DNA from: Natronococcus pandeyae
Lineage (GTDB): Archaea > Halobacteriota > Halobacteria > Halobacteriales > Natrialbaceae
DNA length: 64,000 bases
Direction: 5' to 3'
Assembly (NCBI RefSeq): GCF_008122205.1
Contig: NZ_PHNJ01000004.1
Span: 1-64,000 of the forward strand
The notes beneath the pieces are model-generated. The model saw only the letters and a list, made by a program, of their open reading frames with translations. It was not told the origin of the DNA and made no database searches. Numbering within the stretch: position 1 is the stretch's first letter; the number at the start of each line of letters is the position of its first letter. Shown here piece by piece: positions 24,915 to 34,427 of the stretch. The position numbers and the translations under genes were made by a program.

Positions 24915-25907
24915 TCAGCTCACGAGGCCGATCGCCTCGTCGACCGCGCCGATCACGCGCTCGGCGTCGGTCGGCTCGTCGATTCTGATGTCGGTTCGGA
25001 CCGTCGGCCGCTCGAAGGTCGCGTCGTCGCCCTCGTCGATCACGAACGCGTCGGCGAACGCGTACGCCTCGGCGAGCCCCTCGGTGCTCGGCTCGTAGCC
25101 GACGGCGGCCATCAGCTCGGCGGCGGGCCCCGAGAACGCCTCGTCCCCGAGGAACGGCGAGACGGCGACGACCGTCGTCTCCTCGAGCGCGTCGGCGATC
25201 CCCGGGACGGCGAGCATCGGCCCGATGCTGGTGACGGGGTTCGATGGCCCGAGGACGACGGTTTCGGAGAGCGCCTCGAGCACGCCCGGCGCGGGCTCGG
25301 CGGTCTCGGCGCCGCGGAACTCGACCGTCTCGACGGTCGGCTCGCCCCGGTTCGCGACCCAGTACTCCTGAAAGTGCATCGTCCCGTCGGGGGTGTGGAC
25401 GAGGCTGGCAACGGGGTCGTCGCTCATCGGCAGGAGATCGAACTCGAGGCCGAACGCGTCGGCGAGCGTTTCGGTCGCCTCGCTCAGCGAGTACCCCTGG
25501 TCGAGCAGACTCGTCCGTGTGATGTGGACTGCCCGGTCGCGGTCGCCGATCGTCATGAACTCCGCGACGCCCGAGAACCGGCGCCAGGCGGCGATCTCTC
25601 GGCCCGTGGTCTGTTTCGCCTCGTCTAAGTACTGCGGCCCGCCGGGGAGGTCCACGGCGTCGGCGAGCGCCATCAACTCCTCGTTTGTCTCGTGGGTGTC
25701 GCCCTCGATCCCCCACCAGGTCTCCCGATCGAGGACGTCGCCGCCCTGGAAGAGCACGGTGTCGACGTCCGGCGAGACGAGGAGTCCCCCGAGTTCGACG
25801 TCGTCGCCGGTGTTGGCGACGACCGTCGTCTCCGACGGCGAAAACGCGACGGCGGCACCGTCCAGCAGCTTCGGCGTCCCGGTGCCCCCGGAGAGGAACG
25901 TAACCAT
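24915..25907 (-). CDS. cofD: 2-phospho-L-lactate transferase (coenzyme F420 synthesis)
   Basis: Transfers the phospholactyl group from its guanosine-diphosphate-activated form to Fo, making F420-0. The 330-residue protein opens with [18 protein letters not shown], the substrate-binding loop. It continues with [40 protein letters not shown] and [18 protein letters not shown], all characteristic. The only ATG is at 25907; a TATA-like element at 25932-25937 lies 25-30 bases before it, which supports it over the upstream GTG at 25916. It forms a two-gene operon with the Dus-like gene. Confidence 0.93.
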   Translation of the reverse strand: MVTFLSGGTGTPKLLDGAAVAFSPSETTVVANTGDDVELGGLLVSPDVDTVLFQGGDVLDRETWWGIEGDTHETNEELMALADAVDLPGGPQYLDEAKQTTGREIAAWRRFSGVAEFMTIGDRDRAVHITRTSLLDQGYSLSEATETLADAFGLEFDLLPMSDDPVASLVHTPDGTMHFQEYWVANRGEPTVETVEFRGAETAEPAPGVLEALSETVVLGPSNPVTSIGPMLAVPGIADALEETTVVAVSPFLGDEAFSGPAAELMAAVGYEPSTEGLAEAYAFADAFVIDEGDDATFERPTVRTDIRIDEPTDAERVIGAVDEAIGLVS

Positions 25908-25997
25908 ACGCGACACTCTCGAGTGAGGGGCCTTAATGGCTTCCGGGTGTCGGTCGGAACGACTGTCGGCTCGAGTGACCGTTGCCTCGAGCGACGA

Positions 25998-26798
25998 CTA
26001 CCGGTTCCAGGCCGCTTCGTCCGGATCGACCAGCCGCTCTCCTCGATCGAGGCCGTCGATCCGCTCGCGTTCGTCCTCGCTCAGGTCGATCTCGAGAGCG
26101 TCGTAGTTCTCTCGAATGTGCTCGCCGCTTCCCTTCGGAATCGGGACGACGCCGTCGCGCTCGTAGTGCCAGGCCAGCGCGATCTGGACCGGCGTCGCGT
26201 CGTGGGCGTCGGCGATCTCCTGTAAGTCGTCGATCTCGTTCACCTCGGCCTTCGCGATCGGACAGTACGCGACCGTCTGCACGTCGTGCTCCCGCGAAAA
26301 GGAGACGAGATCGTCCTGCTGGAGACGCGGGTGGAGTTCGACCTGGTTGGCGATGGGCGGCGACTCGAGGATCTCCAGTGCCTCCTCGAGCAACTCGATC
26401 GTGAAGTTGCTGACGCCGACGTTGCGAGCCCACCCGCGGTCGCGGACCTCGTCGAACGCCGGCAGCGTCTCTTCGGGATCGTAGGCGCCGGTCGGCCAGT
26501 GAACGTACAGCAGGTCGACGGCGTCGACGCCCAGGCGCTCGAGGCTCTCTTCGGCCGTCTCGATCACGTCGTCGTGCGCGAGGTTCGACGGGTGGACCTT
26601 CGTCGCGAGGAAGACGTCTTCGCGGTCGACGTCGGCCCGCTCGAGGGCGCGGCCGACGGCCTCCTCGTTGTCGTACATCTGGGCCGTGTCGACGTGTCGG
26701 TAGCCGGTCTCGAGGGCCGTGACGACGGCCTCGGTGCAGGCGTCTCGGTCGTGGCCCGACGTACCGAAGCCTGGTTGCGGAATGTCGTTCGAGGGCAT
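25998..26798 (-). CDS. aldo/keto reductase
   Basis: NADPH-dependent oxidoreductase of 266 residues with the TIM-barrel signatures of the family: GYRHVDTAQMYDNEEAVGRAL with catalytic Asp and Tyr, FLATKVHPSN with the Lys, VDLLYVHWPTGAYD with the His, and the cofactor motif VVPIPKGSGEHIRENYDAL near the end. It resembles the 2,5-diketogluconate reductase group. The substrate cannot be decided from sequence. It lies between cofD and the glutamate-cysteine-ligase-like gene on the same strand. Confidence 0.9.
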   Translation of the reverse strand: MPSNDIPQPGFGTSGHDRDACTEAVVTALETGYRHVDTAQMYDNEEAVGRALERADVDREDVFLATKVHPSNLAHDDVIETAEESLERLGVDAVDLLYVHWPTGAYDPEETLPAFDEVRDRGWARNVGVSNFTIELLEEALEILESPPIANQVELHPRLQQDDLVSFSREHDVQTVAYCPIAKAEVNEIDDLQEIADAHDATPVQIALAWHYERDGVVPIPKGSGEHIRENYDALEIDLSEDERERIDGLDRGERLVDPDEAAWNR

Positions 26799-27007
26799 GG
26801 GGGACGGTACAGCGACGCGACACTCGGTGGTGTGGAAACCGGCAAAACGGGTTCTGGAGAACGATCCGATGGGCGTGTTCCGTACGGGTGGTCCACTGGG
26901 CAGAAAATTCGACGGGTACCTAACCGTGATGCGAAATGAGAGTCGTCTCTTTCACCGCTCTGAGTGTCACGGTCGAACGGCGTCGCCGTCTCTACCGTCG
27001 AGATCCG

Positions 27008-28570
27008 CTACTGCTCGACGATCCAGTCCGCGAAGCTGCCCTCGAGCAGCGTTTCGGACTGGTGCTCGACGTACGCCTGCTGCATCGACTCGATCGCGGT
27101 CGCCAGATCGGCGCCGGCTTCGAGTTCGGCGCGAACCCGATCGCGCTTCCAGCTCGCGGGCGTGGTCTTCTGACGAACCCGGCGGCGAAGCGGGTAGAGG
27201 TACTTTGCGGCGTCCTCCTCGGTCAGCCCGCGGTTCGTCAGGCCGTCCTCGGCGTGGGCGAGCAGGTCCTCGTAGAGTTCGAGCCGGTCGGTGGTCTCCT
27301 TGCCGTCGTTGGTGATCCAGGTGAGTTCGGCGTCGAACCCGTCGCGCATCGCAGCGTAGAAGTTCTCGTGGGCGACCGCCCAGTCGAGTTCGAGGACCGG
27401 GTGCTCGAGTCGGGTCAGGCTCTCGAGCAGGCCGGCGAAGGCGGCGAGGAAGGCGATCGAGTCCCGGACGGTCGGCTGGGCGGGGATCGGACGCAACTCG
27501 ATTCGGGCGTTGGCGGCCGACCGGGTCGGCCCGCCGAACACCGGCCGAACCCACCGCCAGTAGGTGCCGTGCTTGCGCCGGAAGTGCGAGAACCCGTCGT
27601 CGAACCGTTCGCCGGGTTCGACGGGCATCGGAACGATGGTGTCGTCCGACGCGATCCGATCGATCGCCTCGTCTACGCTCTCCAGATCGCGCGGGAATCG
27701 GACCTTCCCCTCGCCGGTGGCGGGATCGTTGAGAACCGTCTCGAAGACGCTGATCCGGTGTTCCATCCAGGCGTCCTCGAGGATCTCCTCGGCGGTGGCG
27801 TCCTCGTCGTACAGATCGGGCGGGAAGAACGGGGAGTTGACGCCGAGTGCGAGCAGCGGCCCGGCGACGCGCAGCGCGTAATTAAAGTAGATCGGAAGGT
27901 CGGGCGCGTGGGCCACCTGGTAGTGGGGCTGGATCGACGTGATCAGGCTCTCGGGCATGACGGTGTCGGCCTGGAGGGAGACGTGGGGGGCGTCGATGCA
28001 CATTCCCGCCGTATCCGCTCCGGTCGTGTTCGCCATCGCGTGATAACGCGCGGAGTCGCTCATGTTCGTCGCGATACGAATCGTCCGCTCGGTCCCGTCG
28101 GCGGCCGTCACCCTCTGCTCGATACTGTCGCTGAGGTAGGTGGCCGAGTCCTCTCCTTCCGGCGGAATCGTCCAGAGGCCGTCGCTGACCAGGCGCATAC
28201 GCTCGGACTGGGTGACTCGCAGCGCGGTCTGCAGGCGCGCCTTGATCTCCGCCTCCTGGGCGACCAGTCCGTACGTGCTCAGGGGCTGCGGACTGGTCGT
28301 CATCTCGGCGTTGTGGAGCCCGAGTTCCTTCTCGAAGCCGATGAGTTCGAGCAGCCGCCGCGGGACTCGCCGGAGCGTACAGTCGTCGGACTTGACGGCG
28401 TAGAACTCGTACTCGAAGCCGACGATCGCTTGCGGGTTGTCGAAGACGCCGTCCTCGACGGCCTCTTTGATCACCTCGGCGTCCGCCTCGGCCCGCCCGC
28501 GGAAATCCTCGGCGTCAACCGACAGCACGTCCGCAACTCGTGCTGCGAGTTCCGCCTCTTCTGGTGGCAT
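27008..28570 (-). CDS. glutamate-cysteine ligase family protein
   Basis: A 520-residue enzyme of the glutamate-cysteine ligase / glutamine synthetase superfamily. The glutamate- and metal-binding strand IVGFEYEFYAVKSDD lies near residue 48, and ANARIELRPIPAQPTVRDS near 370 is the matching second metal strand with the AQPT loop. It could make gamma-glutamylcysteine, the low-molecular-mass thiol of haloarchaea, but it is longer than typical archaeal GshA and may ligate another amine. The start is the ATG at 28570; the frame continues far upstream only as a shadow of the ligase gene. It is divergent from the DNA ligase gene. Confidence 0.72.
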   Translation of the reverse strand: MPPEEAELAARVADVLSVDAEDFRGRAEADAEVIKEAVEDGVFDNPQAIVGFEYEFYAVKSDDCTLRRVPRRLLELIGFEKELGLHNAEMTTSPQPLSTYGLVAQEAEIKARLQTALRVTQSERMRLVSDGLWTIPPEGEDSATYLSDSIEQRVTAADGTERTIRIATNMSDSARYHAMANTTGADTAGMCIDAPHVSLQADTVMPESLITSIQPHYQVAHAPDLPIYFNYALRVAGPLLALGVNSPFFPPDLYDEDATAEEILEDAWMEHRISVFETVLNDPATGEGKVRFPRDLESVDEAIDRIASDDTIVPMPVEPGERFDDGFSHFRRKHGTYWRWVRPVFGGPTRSAANARIELRPIPAQPTVRDSIAFLAAFAGLLESLTRLEHPVLELDWAVAHENFYAAMRDGFDAELTWITNDGKETTDRLELYEDLLAHAEDGLTNRGLTEEDAAKYLYPLRRRVRQKTTPASWKRDRVRAELEAGADLATAIESMQQAYVEHQSETLLEGSFADWIVEQ

Positions 28571-28684
28571 ACTCCCGAGTGCGCGCTCGACTGTCTTGAA
28601 AGCACGTCTCTCGGCCGCCGTTGCGACGGCGTCTCCGCCCGGTCTCCGAATCGTTTTACCTGCCCCGACGGCTACACACTGCCG

Positions 28685-30457
28685 ATGGAGTTCGCCACGT
28701 TCGCCGACCGTGCCGCTGCGATCGAAGCCGAACCCGCCGACCTCGAGATCATCGCCCACGTCACGGCGCTGCTCGAGGAGGCCGCCGACGGCGAGGATCG
28801 TTCCGCAGATGCCGCGGCGGAGCCACAGACCCTCGAGATCGTCGCCCGGTTCGTCCAGGGACGGGTCTTTCCGGCCTGGGAGTCGACGACGCTCGATATC
28901 GGACCGAACACCTGCTACGAGGCGATCGCTCGCGCGGCGGGAACCAACGTCGACGCCGACGACGTCGAGGAGCGACTCGCCGAGGTCGGCGAGATCGGCG
29001 ACGTGGCGGCGAGCTACGAGTTCGGCGGCCAGCAGGGGCTGGGCGCGTTCACGGGCGGCGGTGACGAGAACGGCGCCGGCGGCGACCTCACCGTCCGCGA
29101 GGTCGACGAGACGCTGACCGACCTCGCGGCGGCCGAGGGTTCGGGCAGTCAGGACCGCAAGGAGGACCTGCTGTTCGGCCTCTTCAACCGCTGCTCGAGC
29201 GACGAAGCGCGCTACCTCGCCCGCCTCGTGCTGTCGGAGATGCGCATCGGCGTCGGCGAGGGGACGGTCAGGGACGCGATTAGCGAGGCGTTCGACGTCC
29301 CCACGGAGAGCGTCGAACGCGCCCTGCAGGTCTCGAACGATTACAGCGAGGTCGCTCGAGTCGCCCACGAGGAGGGACAGGACGGGCTCGACTCCATGGA
29401 CCTCGAGATCGGCCGGCCCGTCCAGGCGATGCTCGCCCAGGCCGGGACGGTGACGAACGCGCTCGAGGAGTGGGACGAGGCCGCCGTCGAGTGGAAGTAC
29501 GACGGGGCTCGCGTGCAGTTGCACCACGAACCCGCCCCGGACGCGGCGGAGACGTCCGACGCGACGAACGGTGCGGCGGGCGAGACGCGCGTCTTCTCGC
29601 GCAACATGGAGGACGTCACCGACGCGCTTCCCGAGGTCGTCGAGTTCGCCGCCAAGCACCTCGAGGAGCCGACCATCCTCGACGGCGAGGTCGTCGCCAT
29701 CGACGACGAGGGCAGTACACTGCCGTTCCAGGAGGTGCTCAAGCGCTTCCGGCGCAAACACGACGTCGCGAAGGCCCGCGAGGACGTCGCGGTCCGCCCG
29801 GTCTTCTTCGACTGCCTGCACGCCGGCGGCGAGGACCTGCTCGAGGAGCCGCTGACGACCCGCCACGAGCGACTCGAGGCCGTGCTGAGAGACGATCCCG
29901 AGCAAGAGCCCGAGGACGTCGACGGTCTCTCCCTGCTGTGGCGCACAAAGGATTCCGACGTGATCGAGTCGATCGACGCCGAGGCCCTCGAGGCGGGCCA
30001 CGAGGGGATCATGCTCAAGAACCCCGACTCGACGTACTCGCCGGGCCGCCGTGGGAAGAACTGGCGCAAGCGCAAACCGGACGTCGAGACCCTCGACTGC
30101 GTCGTGACGGGTGCGGAGTGGGGCGAGGGCCGGCGGGCGACGTTTTTGGGTACTTTCGAGCTCTCGGTACGTAATGGAGACGATCTCGAGACGGTCGGCA
30201 AGGTCGCGACCGGCATCACGGACGAAAAGCTCGCGGAGCTGACGGAACTGCTCGAGCCACACATCGCCGCCGAGGACGGTCAGGAGGTGGACCTCGAGCC
30301 CGAAGTCGTCTTCGAGGTCGGCTACGAGGAGATCCAGCGCTCGCCCACGTACTCGTCGGGCTACGCCCTGCGCTTCCCGCGGTTCGTCGGGGTGCGTTCG
30401 GATAAGGGGCCGGCGGATGCGGAGACGCTCGATCGACTCGAGCGACTTCGAAAGTAA
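28685..30457 (+). CDS. lig: ATP-dependent DNA ligase
   Basis: Seals nicks during replication and repair. The 590-residue protein has an N-terminal DNA-binding domain (about 1-250, including YLARLVLSEMRIGVGEGTV). The nucleotidyltransferase core follows: adenylation motif EWKYDGARVQLH (Lys near 270), motif III TILDGEVVAID, motif IV GHEGIMLKNPDSTY and motif V KNWRKRKPD. The OB-fold ends in VVFEVGYEEIQRSPTYSSGYALRFPRFV. There is a short Ala/Asp/Thr insert (about 285-300), as in other haloarchaea. A TATA-like CGTTTTACC about 28651-28659 precedes the ATG by 26-34 bases. The long upstream frame is a shadow. Confidence 0.95.
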   Translation: MEFATFADRAAAIEAEPADLEIIAHVTALLEEAADGEDRSADAAAEPQTLEIVARFVQGRVFPAWESTTLDIGPNTCYEAIARAAGTNVDADDVEERLAEVGEIGDVAASYEFGGQQGLGAFTGGGDENGAGGDLTVREVDETLTDLAAAEGSGSQDRKEDLLFGLFNRCSSDEARYLARLVLSEMRIGVGEGTVRDAISEAFDVPTESVERALQVSNDYSEVARVAHEEGQDGLDSMDLEIGRPVQAMLAQAGTVTNALEEWDEAAVEWKYDGARVQLHHEPAPDAAETSDATNGAAGETRVFSRNMEDVTDALPEVVEFAAKHLEEPTILDGEVVAIDDEGSTLPFQEVLKRFRRKHDVAKAREDVAVRPVFFDCLHAGGEDLLEEPLTTRHERLEAVLRDDPEQEPEDVDGLSLLWRTKDSDVIESIDAEALEAGHEGIMLKNPDSTYSPGRRGKNWRKRKPDVETLDCVVTGAEWGEGRRATFLGTFELSVRNGDDLETVGKVATGITDEKLAELTELLEPHIAAEDGQEVDLEPEVVFEVGYEEIQRSPTYSSGYALRFPRFVGVRSDKGPADAETLDRLERLRK

Positions 30458-30550
30458 GGGTCGTTGTTAACTGTCGGTTCGGGTAGTGCTGAGATCCGAT
30501 TCGTTGACCGCGATAGTACCCGAAACGGGCGTTTCGTAGAGATGAGCACC

Positions 30551-31144
30551 CTAACGCTCGGTCGCCTCGAAGTATTCTGCTCGTGAAATCGTATATCTAT
30601 GCACGTCCGCAACGGTGTCGTCCAGCGAAAGCCAATTCCGCAGAAGTCCCTCGTATTGGCCATCGTACCGTTCGACATACTTGTCGATTGCCCGTCGTGA
30701 CTTCTCGTTCCCGTCGATATGGGCGGCAACGACGAGTTCGAGGTCAAGTCGGTCGAACGCCACGGAGAGGAGGGCATCGGCTCGCTCACCGGAATATCCG
30801 CGCCCCCAAAACTGCTTGTCAAGAAGGATACCAAGGTTAGCGGACTGTTTTTCCCAGTGCGGATACAGTCCTGTCGTTCCGGCGATAACGCCTTCCCCGT
30901 CTTCCCCCTCGTTCGGTCGGATCACGTATTTTGCACCCTCGACGTCGTCCCACAGTTCTTCAGCTTCGTCTACGTAGTCATACGTCTCTTTCACCGTCTC
31001 GTGAGGCGACGAATCCCAATACTCGAACATCTCCTCCGTATCGTCTCCATCGGAGTAGAGTTCGTGAAGAGCGAATACATCGACGGAATCGTGCGAAATT
31101 CGGTCGAGGCTGAGTCGGTCCGTCTCGATGCGCTCAGGGAACAT
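30551..31144 (-). CDS. GNAT family N-acetyltransferase (RimJ/RimL type)
   Basis: A 197-residue acetyltransferase. The start METDRLSLDRI-like segment, VIRPNEGEDGEGVIAGTTGLY, NLGILLDKQFWGRGYSGERADALLSVAF (acetyl-CoA-binding loop with the GRGYSGE variant of QxxGxG/A) and VAAHIDGNEKSRRAIDKYVE follow the RimJ/RimL pattern. The C-terminal 30 residues (WLSLDDTVADVHRYTISRAEYFEAT) complete the fold. The substrate is unknown. A TATA-like AATTATTGC on the minus strand sits 25-31 bases upstream. Confidence 0.87.
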   Translation of the reverse strand: MFPERIETDRLSLDRISHDSVDVFALHELYSDGDDTEEMFEYWDSSPHETVKETYDYVDEAEELWDDVEGAKYVIRPNEGEDGEGVIAGTTGLYPHWEKQSANLGILLDKQFWGRGYSGERADALLSVAFDRLDLELVVAAHIDGNEKSRRAIDKYVERYDGQYEGLLRNWLSLDDTVADVHRYTISRAEYFEATER

Positions 31145-31488
31145 ACTGTATCACCCGCTGTCGGAAGCAATAATTGTGGTATGTAACTGCCCCGTTTTGT
31201 TGCAGACGATCCCGATCGAGTGATCCGATCAAAAAGCACTCTGCACGTAACACGGTGATCGAGATCCAGCAAAACCGACTCTATCCTGACAACGGGGGAT
31301 CGCCGCGTCCTCCCCAACCGACTCGCTCAGTCACTTCGTTCCCTCGCTCGTCCCTCGCACGATTTGGTCCCGCGGTTCGCTCACTGCTCACCGCGGGACA
31401 GCGCGCGCCACAGCAAGATGAACGGTCTGGGACGAGCGACTGACCCCATGTAAGCACCCTTAAGAGCCATCGGGAACAGCATTGGCGT
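31145..31488. other. gene-free stretch with a 9-bp inverted repeat
   Basis: No gene seen. Two perfectly complementary 9-mers, GTCCCGCGG (31367-31375) and its complement (31391-31399), could form a stem with a 15-base loop. It is preceded by a low-complexity TCGCTC/TCGTTC-rich run (about 31318-31360), a kind of sequence often seen in haloarchaeal intergenic regions. A TATA-like CCTTAAG at about 31460-31466 serves hisC. Confidence 0.45.
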
Positions 31489-32613
31489 ATGCAACCGCGC
31501 GACCTGTCCGACCACGTCGCCTACGAGGCGGGTCGAGGCATCGAGGAGGTCGCCCGCGAACTCGGGCGCGACCCCTCGGAGTTCATCAAACTCGCCTCGA
31601 ACGAGAACCCGCACGGCCCCTCGCCGGCCGCCGCCGTGGCCATCCGCGAGGCGGCCTCGAGCGTGAGTTCCTACCCGAAGTCCGCTCACACCGACCTCAG
31701 TGCTGCGATCGCCGACCGCTGGGACGTCGACCCGTCCCAGGTCTGGCTCGCCAACGGCGGCGACGGTGCGATCGACTACCTCTCTCGGGCCATGCTCGAA
31801 CCCGACGACGACGTTCTCGTTCCCTCGCCGGGCTTCGCCTACTACGGGATGAGTGCCCGCTTCCACCACGGCGACGTTCGCGAGTACGAACTCGAGCGCG
31901 CCGAAGACTTCGCACAGACGCCCGAGACGGTCCTCTCGGCGTACGACGACGACCGGATCGTCTACCTGACCAGTCCGCACAACCCGTCGGGGTCGACGGT
32001 CGACCTCGCGGACGTCGAGCGGATCGCCGAGGAGACCGGCGACGACAGCCTCGTGGTCGTCGACGAAGCCTACGGCGAGTTCGCCGACGTCGATAGCGCC
32101 GTCGCGCTGCTCGAGGGCCGCGACGGCTTCGAGGCTCGCGACGACGTCGCCGTTTTGCGCACGTTCTCGAAGGCCTACGGCCTCGCCGGACTGCGTCTCG
32201 GCTACGCGATCGTGCCCGAGGAGTGGGCCGACGCCTACGCCCGCGTCAACACGCCGTTCGCCGCGAGCGAACTCGCCTGCCGAGCGGGTCTCGCCGCCAT
32301 CGACGACGACGAGCACGTCGAGCGAACCCTCGAGACGGCGCGGACGTCCCGCGAGTACATGCGCGAACACCTGGACGCGCACGTCTGGCCGAGCGAGGGG
32401 AACTTCGTGCTCGTGGCCGTCGGCGACGCAACGGCCGTCGCCGAGGAAACCCGGGAGCGCGGCGTCATCGTCCGGGACTGCTCGAGTTTCGGGCTTCCGG
32501 GCTGTATCCGCGTCACCTGCGGCACCGAAGCGGAGACCGACCGGGCGGTCGAGACGATCAACGCTGTCCTCGAGGACGTCGCACCCGAAAGCAGGGAGGT
32601 GTCCGAGGCGTGA
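31489..32613 (+). CDS. hisC: histidinol-phosphate aminotransferase
   Basis: A PLP enzyme converting imidazole acetol phosphate to histidinol phosphate in histidine synthesis. The 374-residue protein has FIKLASNENPHGPSP at the N-terminus, VWLANGGDGAIDYLSR, the segment VYLTSPHNPSGSTVDL, VVVDEAYGEFAD (Asp near 188), and the PLP lysine in RTFSKAYGLAGLRLGYAI. It is leaderless: a TATA-like element lies about 25 bases before the ATG. It heads a three-gene operon with GTGA and ATGA overlaps. Confidence 0.93.
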   Translation: MQPRDLSDHVAYEAGRGIEEVARELGRDPSEFIKLASNENPHGPSPAAAVAIREAASSVSSYPKSAHTDLSAAIADRWDVDPSQVWLANGGDGAIDYLSRAMLEPDDDVLVPSPGFAYYGMSARFHHGDVREYELERAEDFAQTPETVLSAYDDDRIVYLTSPHNPSGSTVDLADVERIAEETGDDSLVVVDEAYGEFADVDSAVALLEGRDGFEARDDVAVLRTFSKAYGLAGLRLGYAIVPEEWADAYARVNTPFAASELACRAGLAAIDDDEHVERTLETARTSREYMREHLDAHVWPSEGNFVLVAVGDATAVAEETRERGVIVRDCSSFGLPGCIRVTCGTEAETDRAVETINAVLEDVAPESREVSEA

Positions 32614-33134
32614 GGGTCGCCGTCACCGGGACCCCGGGGACGGGCAAGACCACTGCAACAGAACGACTCCGGGAAGAGACTGACCTCGAGGTGATCCACC
32701 TCAACGAGGTGCTCGAGGAGGAGGAACTCTACACCGAGGTCGACGCGGATCGCGAGAGCAAGATCGCGGACCTCGACGGGCTGGCAGCGTGGCTCGACGA
32801 CGCCGAGGACGCCGAGGACGCGGTGATCGAATCCCACCTCGCACATCACTTCGAGGTCGACCGCGTCGCCGTCCTGCGCTGTCACCCCGAGACGCTCGAG
32901 GAGCGCCTGCTCGAGCGCGGTGAAACCGAGGCCAAGGCGAGCGAGAACGCCGAGAGCGAGGCGCTCGACGTCATCCTCGCCGAGGCGGTCGAAGAGCACG
33001 GGCTCGAGTCCGTGTACGAGATCGACACGACCGATCTGGCCCCCGAGGCGGTCGCGACCGAACTCGAGGCGGTCGTCGCGGGCGACCGAGAGCCGAGCGC
33101 CGGCGAGGTCGACTTCGTGGGGTACCTCGAATGA
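32610..33134 (+). CDS. adenylate kinase family protein (Fap7/hCINAP-like)
   Basis: A 174-residue P-loop kinase of the archaeal/eukaryotic Fap7 group, with adenylate-kinase activity and a known link to small-subunit ribosome maturation in eukaryotes and archaea. Walker A is VTGTPGTGKTTATERL (residues 5-20); IHLNEVLEEEELYTEVD and VIESHLAHHF follow, then VDRVAVLRCHPETLEERLLERG. The start is GTG at 32610, overlapping the hisC stop as GTGA. The next gene overlaps by ATGA. Confidence 0.88.
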   Translation: MRVAVTGTPGTGKTTATERLREETDLEVIHLNEVLEEEELYTEVDADRESKIADLDGLAAWLDDAEDAEDAVIESHLAHHFEVDRVAVLRCHPETLEERLLERGETEAKASENAESEALDVILAEAVEEHGLESVYEIDTTDLAPEAVATELEAVVAGDREPSAGEVDFVGYLE

Positions 33135-33742
33135 CCCTCGACAAGCTTCGACCGTACGTCTCGCGATTCCTCGACCCGTTCGTCAAGGGGTTCGACCGCA
33201 TCGGGATGACGCCCGACGGCGTCAGCCTGCTGGCGTTCGGGATGGCGGTGCTGGCTGCGTTCGCGTTCCTGCTCGGCGGGCGGGCGGATCCCGTCTGGTT
33301 CGTCGCCGCCGCGACGCTGGTCTTCCTGAACGGCTGGCTGGACATCATCGACGGCGCACTCGCACGCGAACAGCAGGTCGCCTCGGCGGGTGGCGATCTC
33401 CTCGACCACGTCATCGACCGCTACGCCGACATCGTCATCATCGGCGGACTGGCCGCCGGGGTTGGAGACTACTTTCTCGGCTTCCTCGCGGTAACGGGGG
33501 TCGTGATGACCTCGTACCTGGGAACGCAGGCCCAGGCCGTCGGCCTCGACCGGGTCTACGGCGGACTCGTCGGCCGCGCCGACAGACTGGCGATCATCGG
33601 CCTCGTCGGCTTCCTCGCCTATCCCCTGTCGGGCGAGTACGGCGGACTGACGCTGATCGGCTGGCTGCTGGTCTTTCTGGCGGTCGTCGGCCACCTCACC
33701 GCACTCCAGCGGTTCTACTACGCCTGGGTGGCACTCGACTGA
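33131..33742 (+). CDS. CDP-alcohol phosphatidyltransferase family protein
   Basis: A 203-residue membrane enzyme transferring an alcohol to CDP-archaeol. The full catalytic signature DG(x2)AR(x8)G(x3)D(x3)D is present: DIIDGALAREQQVAS, then GGDLLDHVIDRYAD (residues about 72-100). About six hydrophobic helices surround it. It resembles archaetidylinositol-phosphate synthases, but the polar alcohol cannot be fixed from sequence. It is the last gene of the hisC operon. Confidence 0.87.
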   Translation: MTLDKLRPYVSRFLDPFVKGFDRIGMTPDGVSLLAFGMAVLAAFAFLLGGRADPVWFVAAATLVFLNGWLDIIDGALAREQQVASAGGDLLDHVIDRYADIVIIGGLAAGVGDYFLGFLAVTGVVMTSYLGTQAQAVGLDRVYGGLVGRADRLAIIGLVGFLAYPLSGEYGGLTLIGWLLVFLAVVGHLTALQRFYYAWVALD

Positions 33743-33773
33743 GCGCGTTCCACGCTCTGGGACTGCGCCGCAT

Positions 33774-33781
33774 GGTTTATC
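33774..33781 (+). promoter_or_regulatory. TATA box of the aMBF1 gene
   Basis: GGTTTATC centred 28 bases before the ATG at 33806, a clean example of the leaderless promoter used across the window. Confidence 0.6.
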
Positions 33782-33805
33782 ACTCGCCGCGATATAGATT
33801 CCTCT

Positions 33806-34357
33806 ATGGTTCAATGCGAGATGTGTGGCACCGAGACGTCGTCTCCGAAGACGATCAAGGTCGAGGGTGCGAAGCTGGACGTGTGTTCGAACTGTACCGA
33901 TTTCGGTACTGAGATCAAGCAGTCCTCGTCGAGTTCGAGCACGTCGACGAAGTACTCGACCGGGTCGAGTTCCTCCTCGTCCTCGAGTTCGAGTGCCAGC
34001 AGCGGTTCGACGAGTGGCGGCTCGAGTTCCTCGAGTTCCGGTGGCTCGCGCCGGCAGGACATGTTCGACGACATGGACGAACTCGCGACCGATTACGACG
34101 AGCGCGTCCGGTCCGCCCGCGAGAAGAAGGGGCTCAGCCAGTCCGACCTCGCGAACGAACTCAACGAGAAGGCAAGTCTCATCCGAAAGATCGAACGCGG
34201 GGACACGCTCCCGAGCGACCGGGTCCAGTCGAAACTCGAGAGCTTCCTCGAAGTCGATCTGAACGCCGAGGGCGCCTCCGCTGACGACTCGGAGTGGTCC
34301 GGCGGCTCCTCCTCGGGAAGTTACACGCTCGGCGACGTCGTCAAACGGAAGGACTGA
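33806..34357 (+). CDS. multiprotein bridging factor aMBF1
   Basis: Archaeal homologue of MBF1, a transcription and ribosome-associated factor. The 183-residue protein starts with a zinc ribbon ([13 protein letters not shown] and [11 protein letters not shown]). A striking Ser-rich linker follows (residues about 37-80, more than 30 serines), and then a Cro/C1-type helix-turn-helix (about 98-150: [20 protein letters not shown] ... [14 protein letters not shown]). The C-terminus ([15 protein letters not shown]) is conserved in haloarchaea. Monocistronic and leaderless. Confidence 0.92.
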   Translation: MVQCEMCGTETSSPKTIKVEGAKLDVCSNCTDFGTEIKQSSSSSSTSTKYSTGSSSSSSSSSSASSGSTSGGSSSSSSGGSRRQDMFDDMDELATDYDERVRSAREKKGLSQSDLANELNEKASLIRKIERGDTLPSDRVQSKLESFLEVDLNAEGASADDSEWSGGSSSGSYTLGDVVKRKD

Positions 34358-34427
34358 CCGACTCGGTTCGGGTGGGCCGCTGCCCCGACTCGCAAGCTAT
34401 TTCTTTCCTGCGGCAGGCGTCTCTCCT

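Noticed and set aside
26936..28684. Upstream extension of the DNA ligase frame
   Set aside because: This part is antisense to the glutamate-cysteine-ligase-like gene, and the ligase domain begins at 28685 with correct promoter spacing.
28571..30262. Upstream extension of the glutamate-cysteine-ligase-like frame
   Set aside because: It is antisense to the DNA ligase gene and shows no recognisable domain; the protein family starts at 28570.
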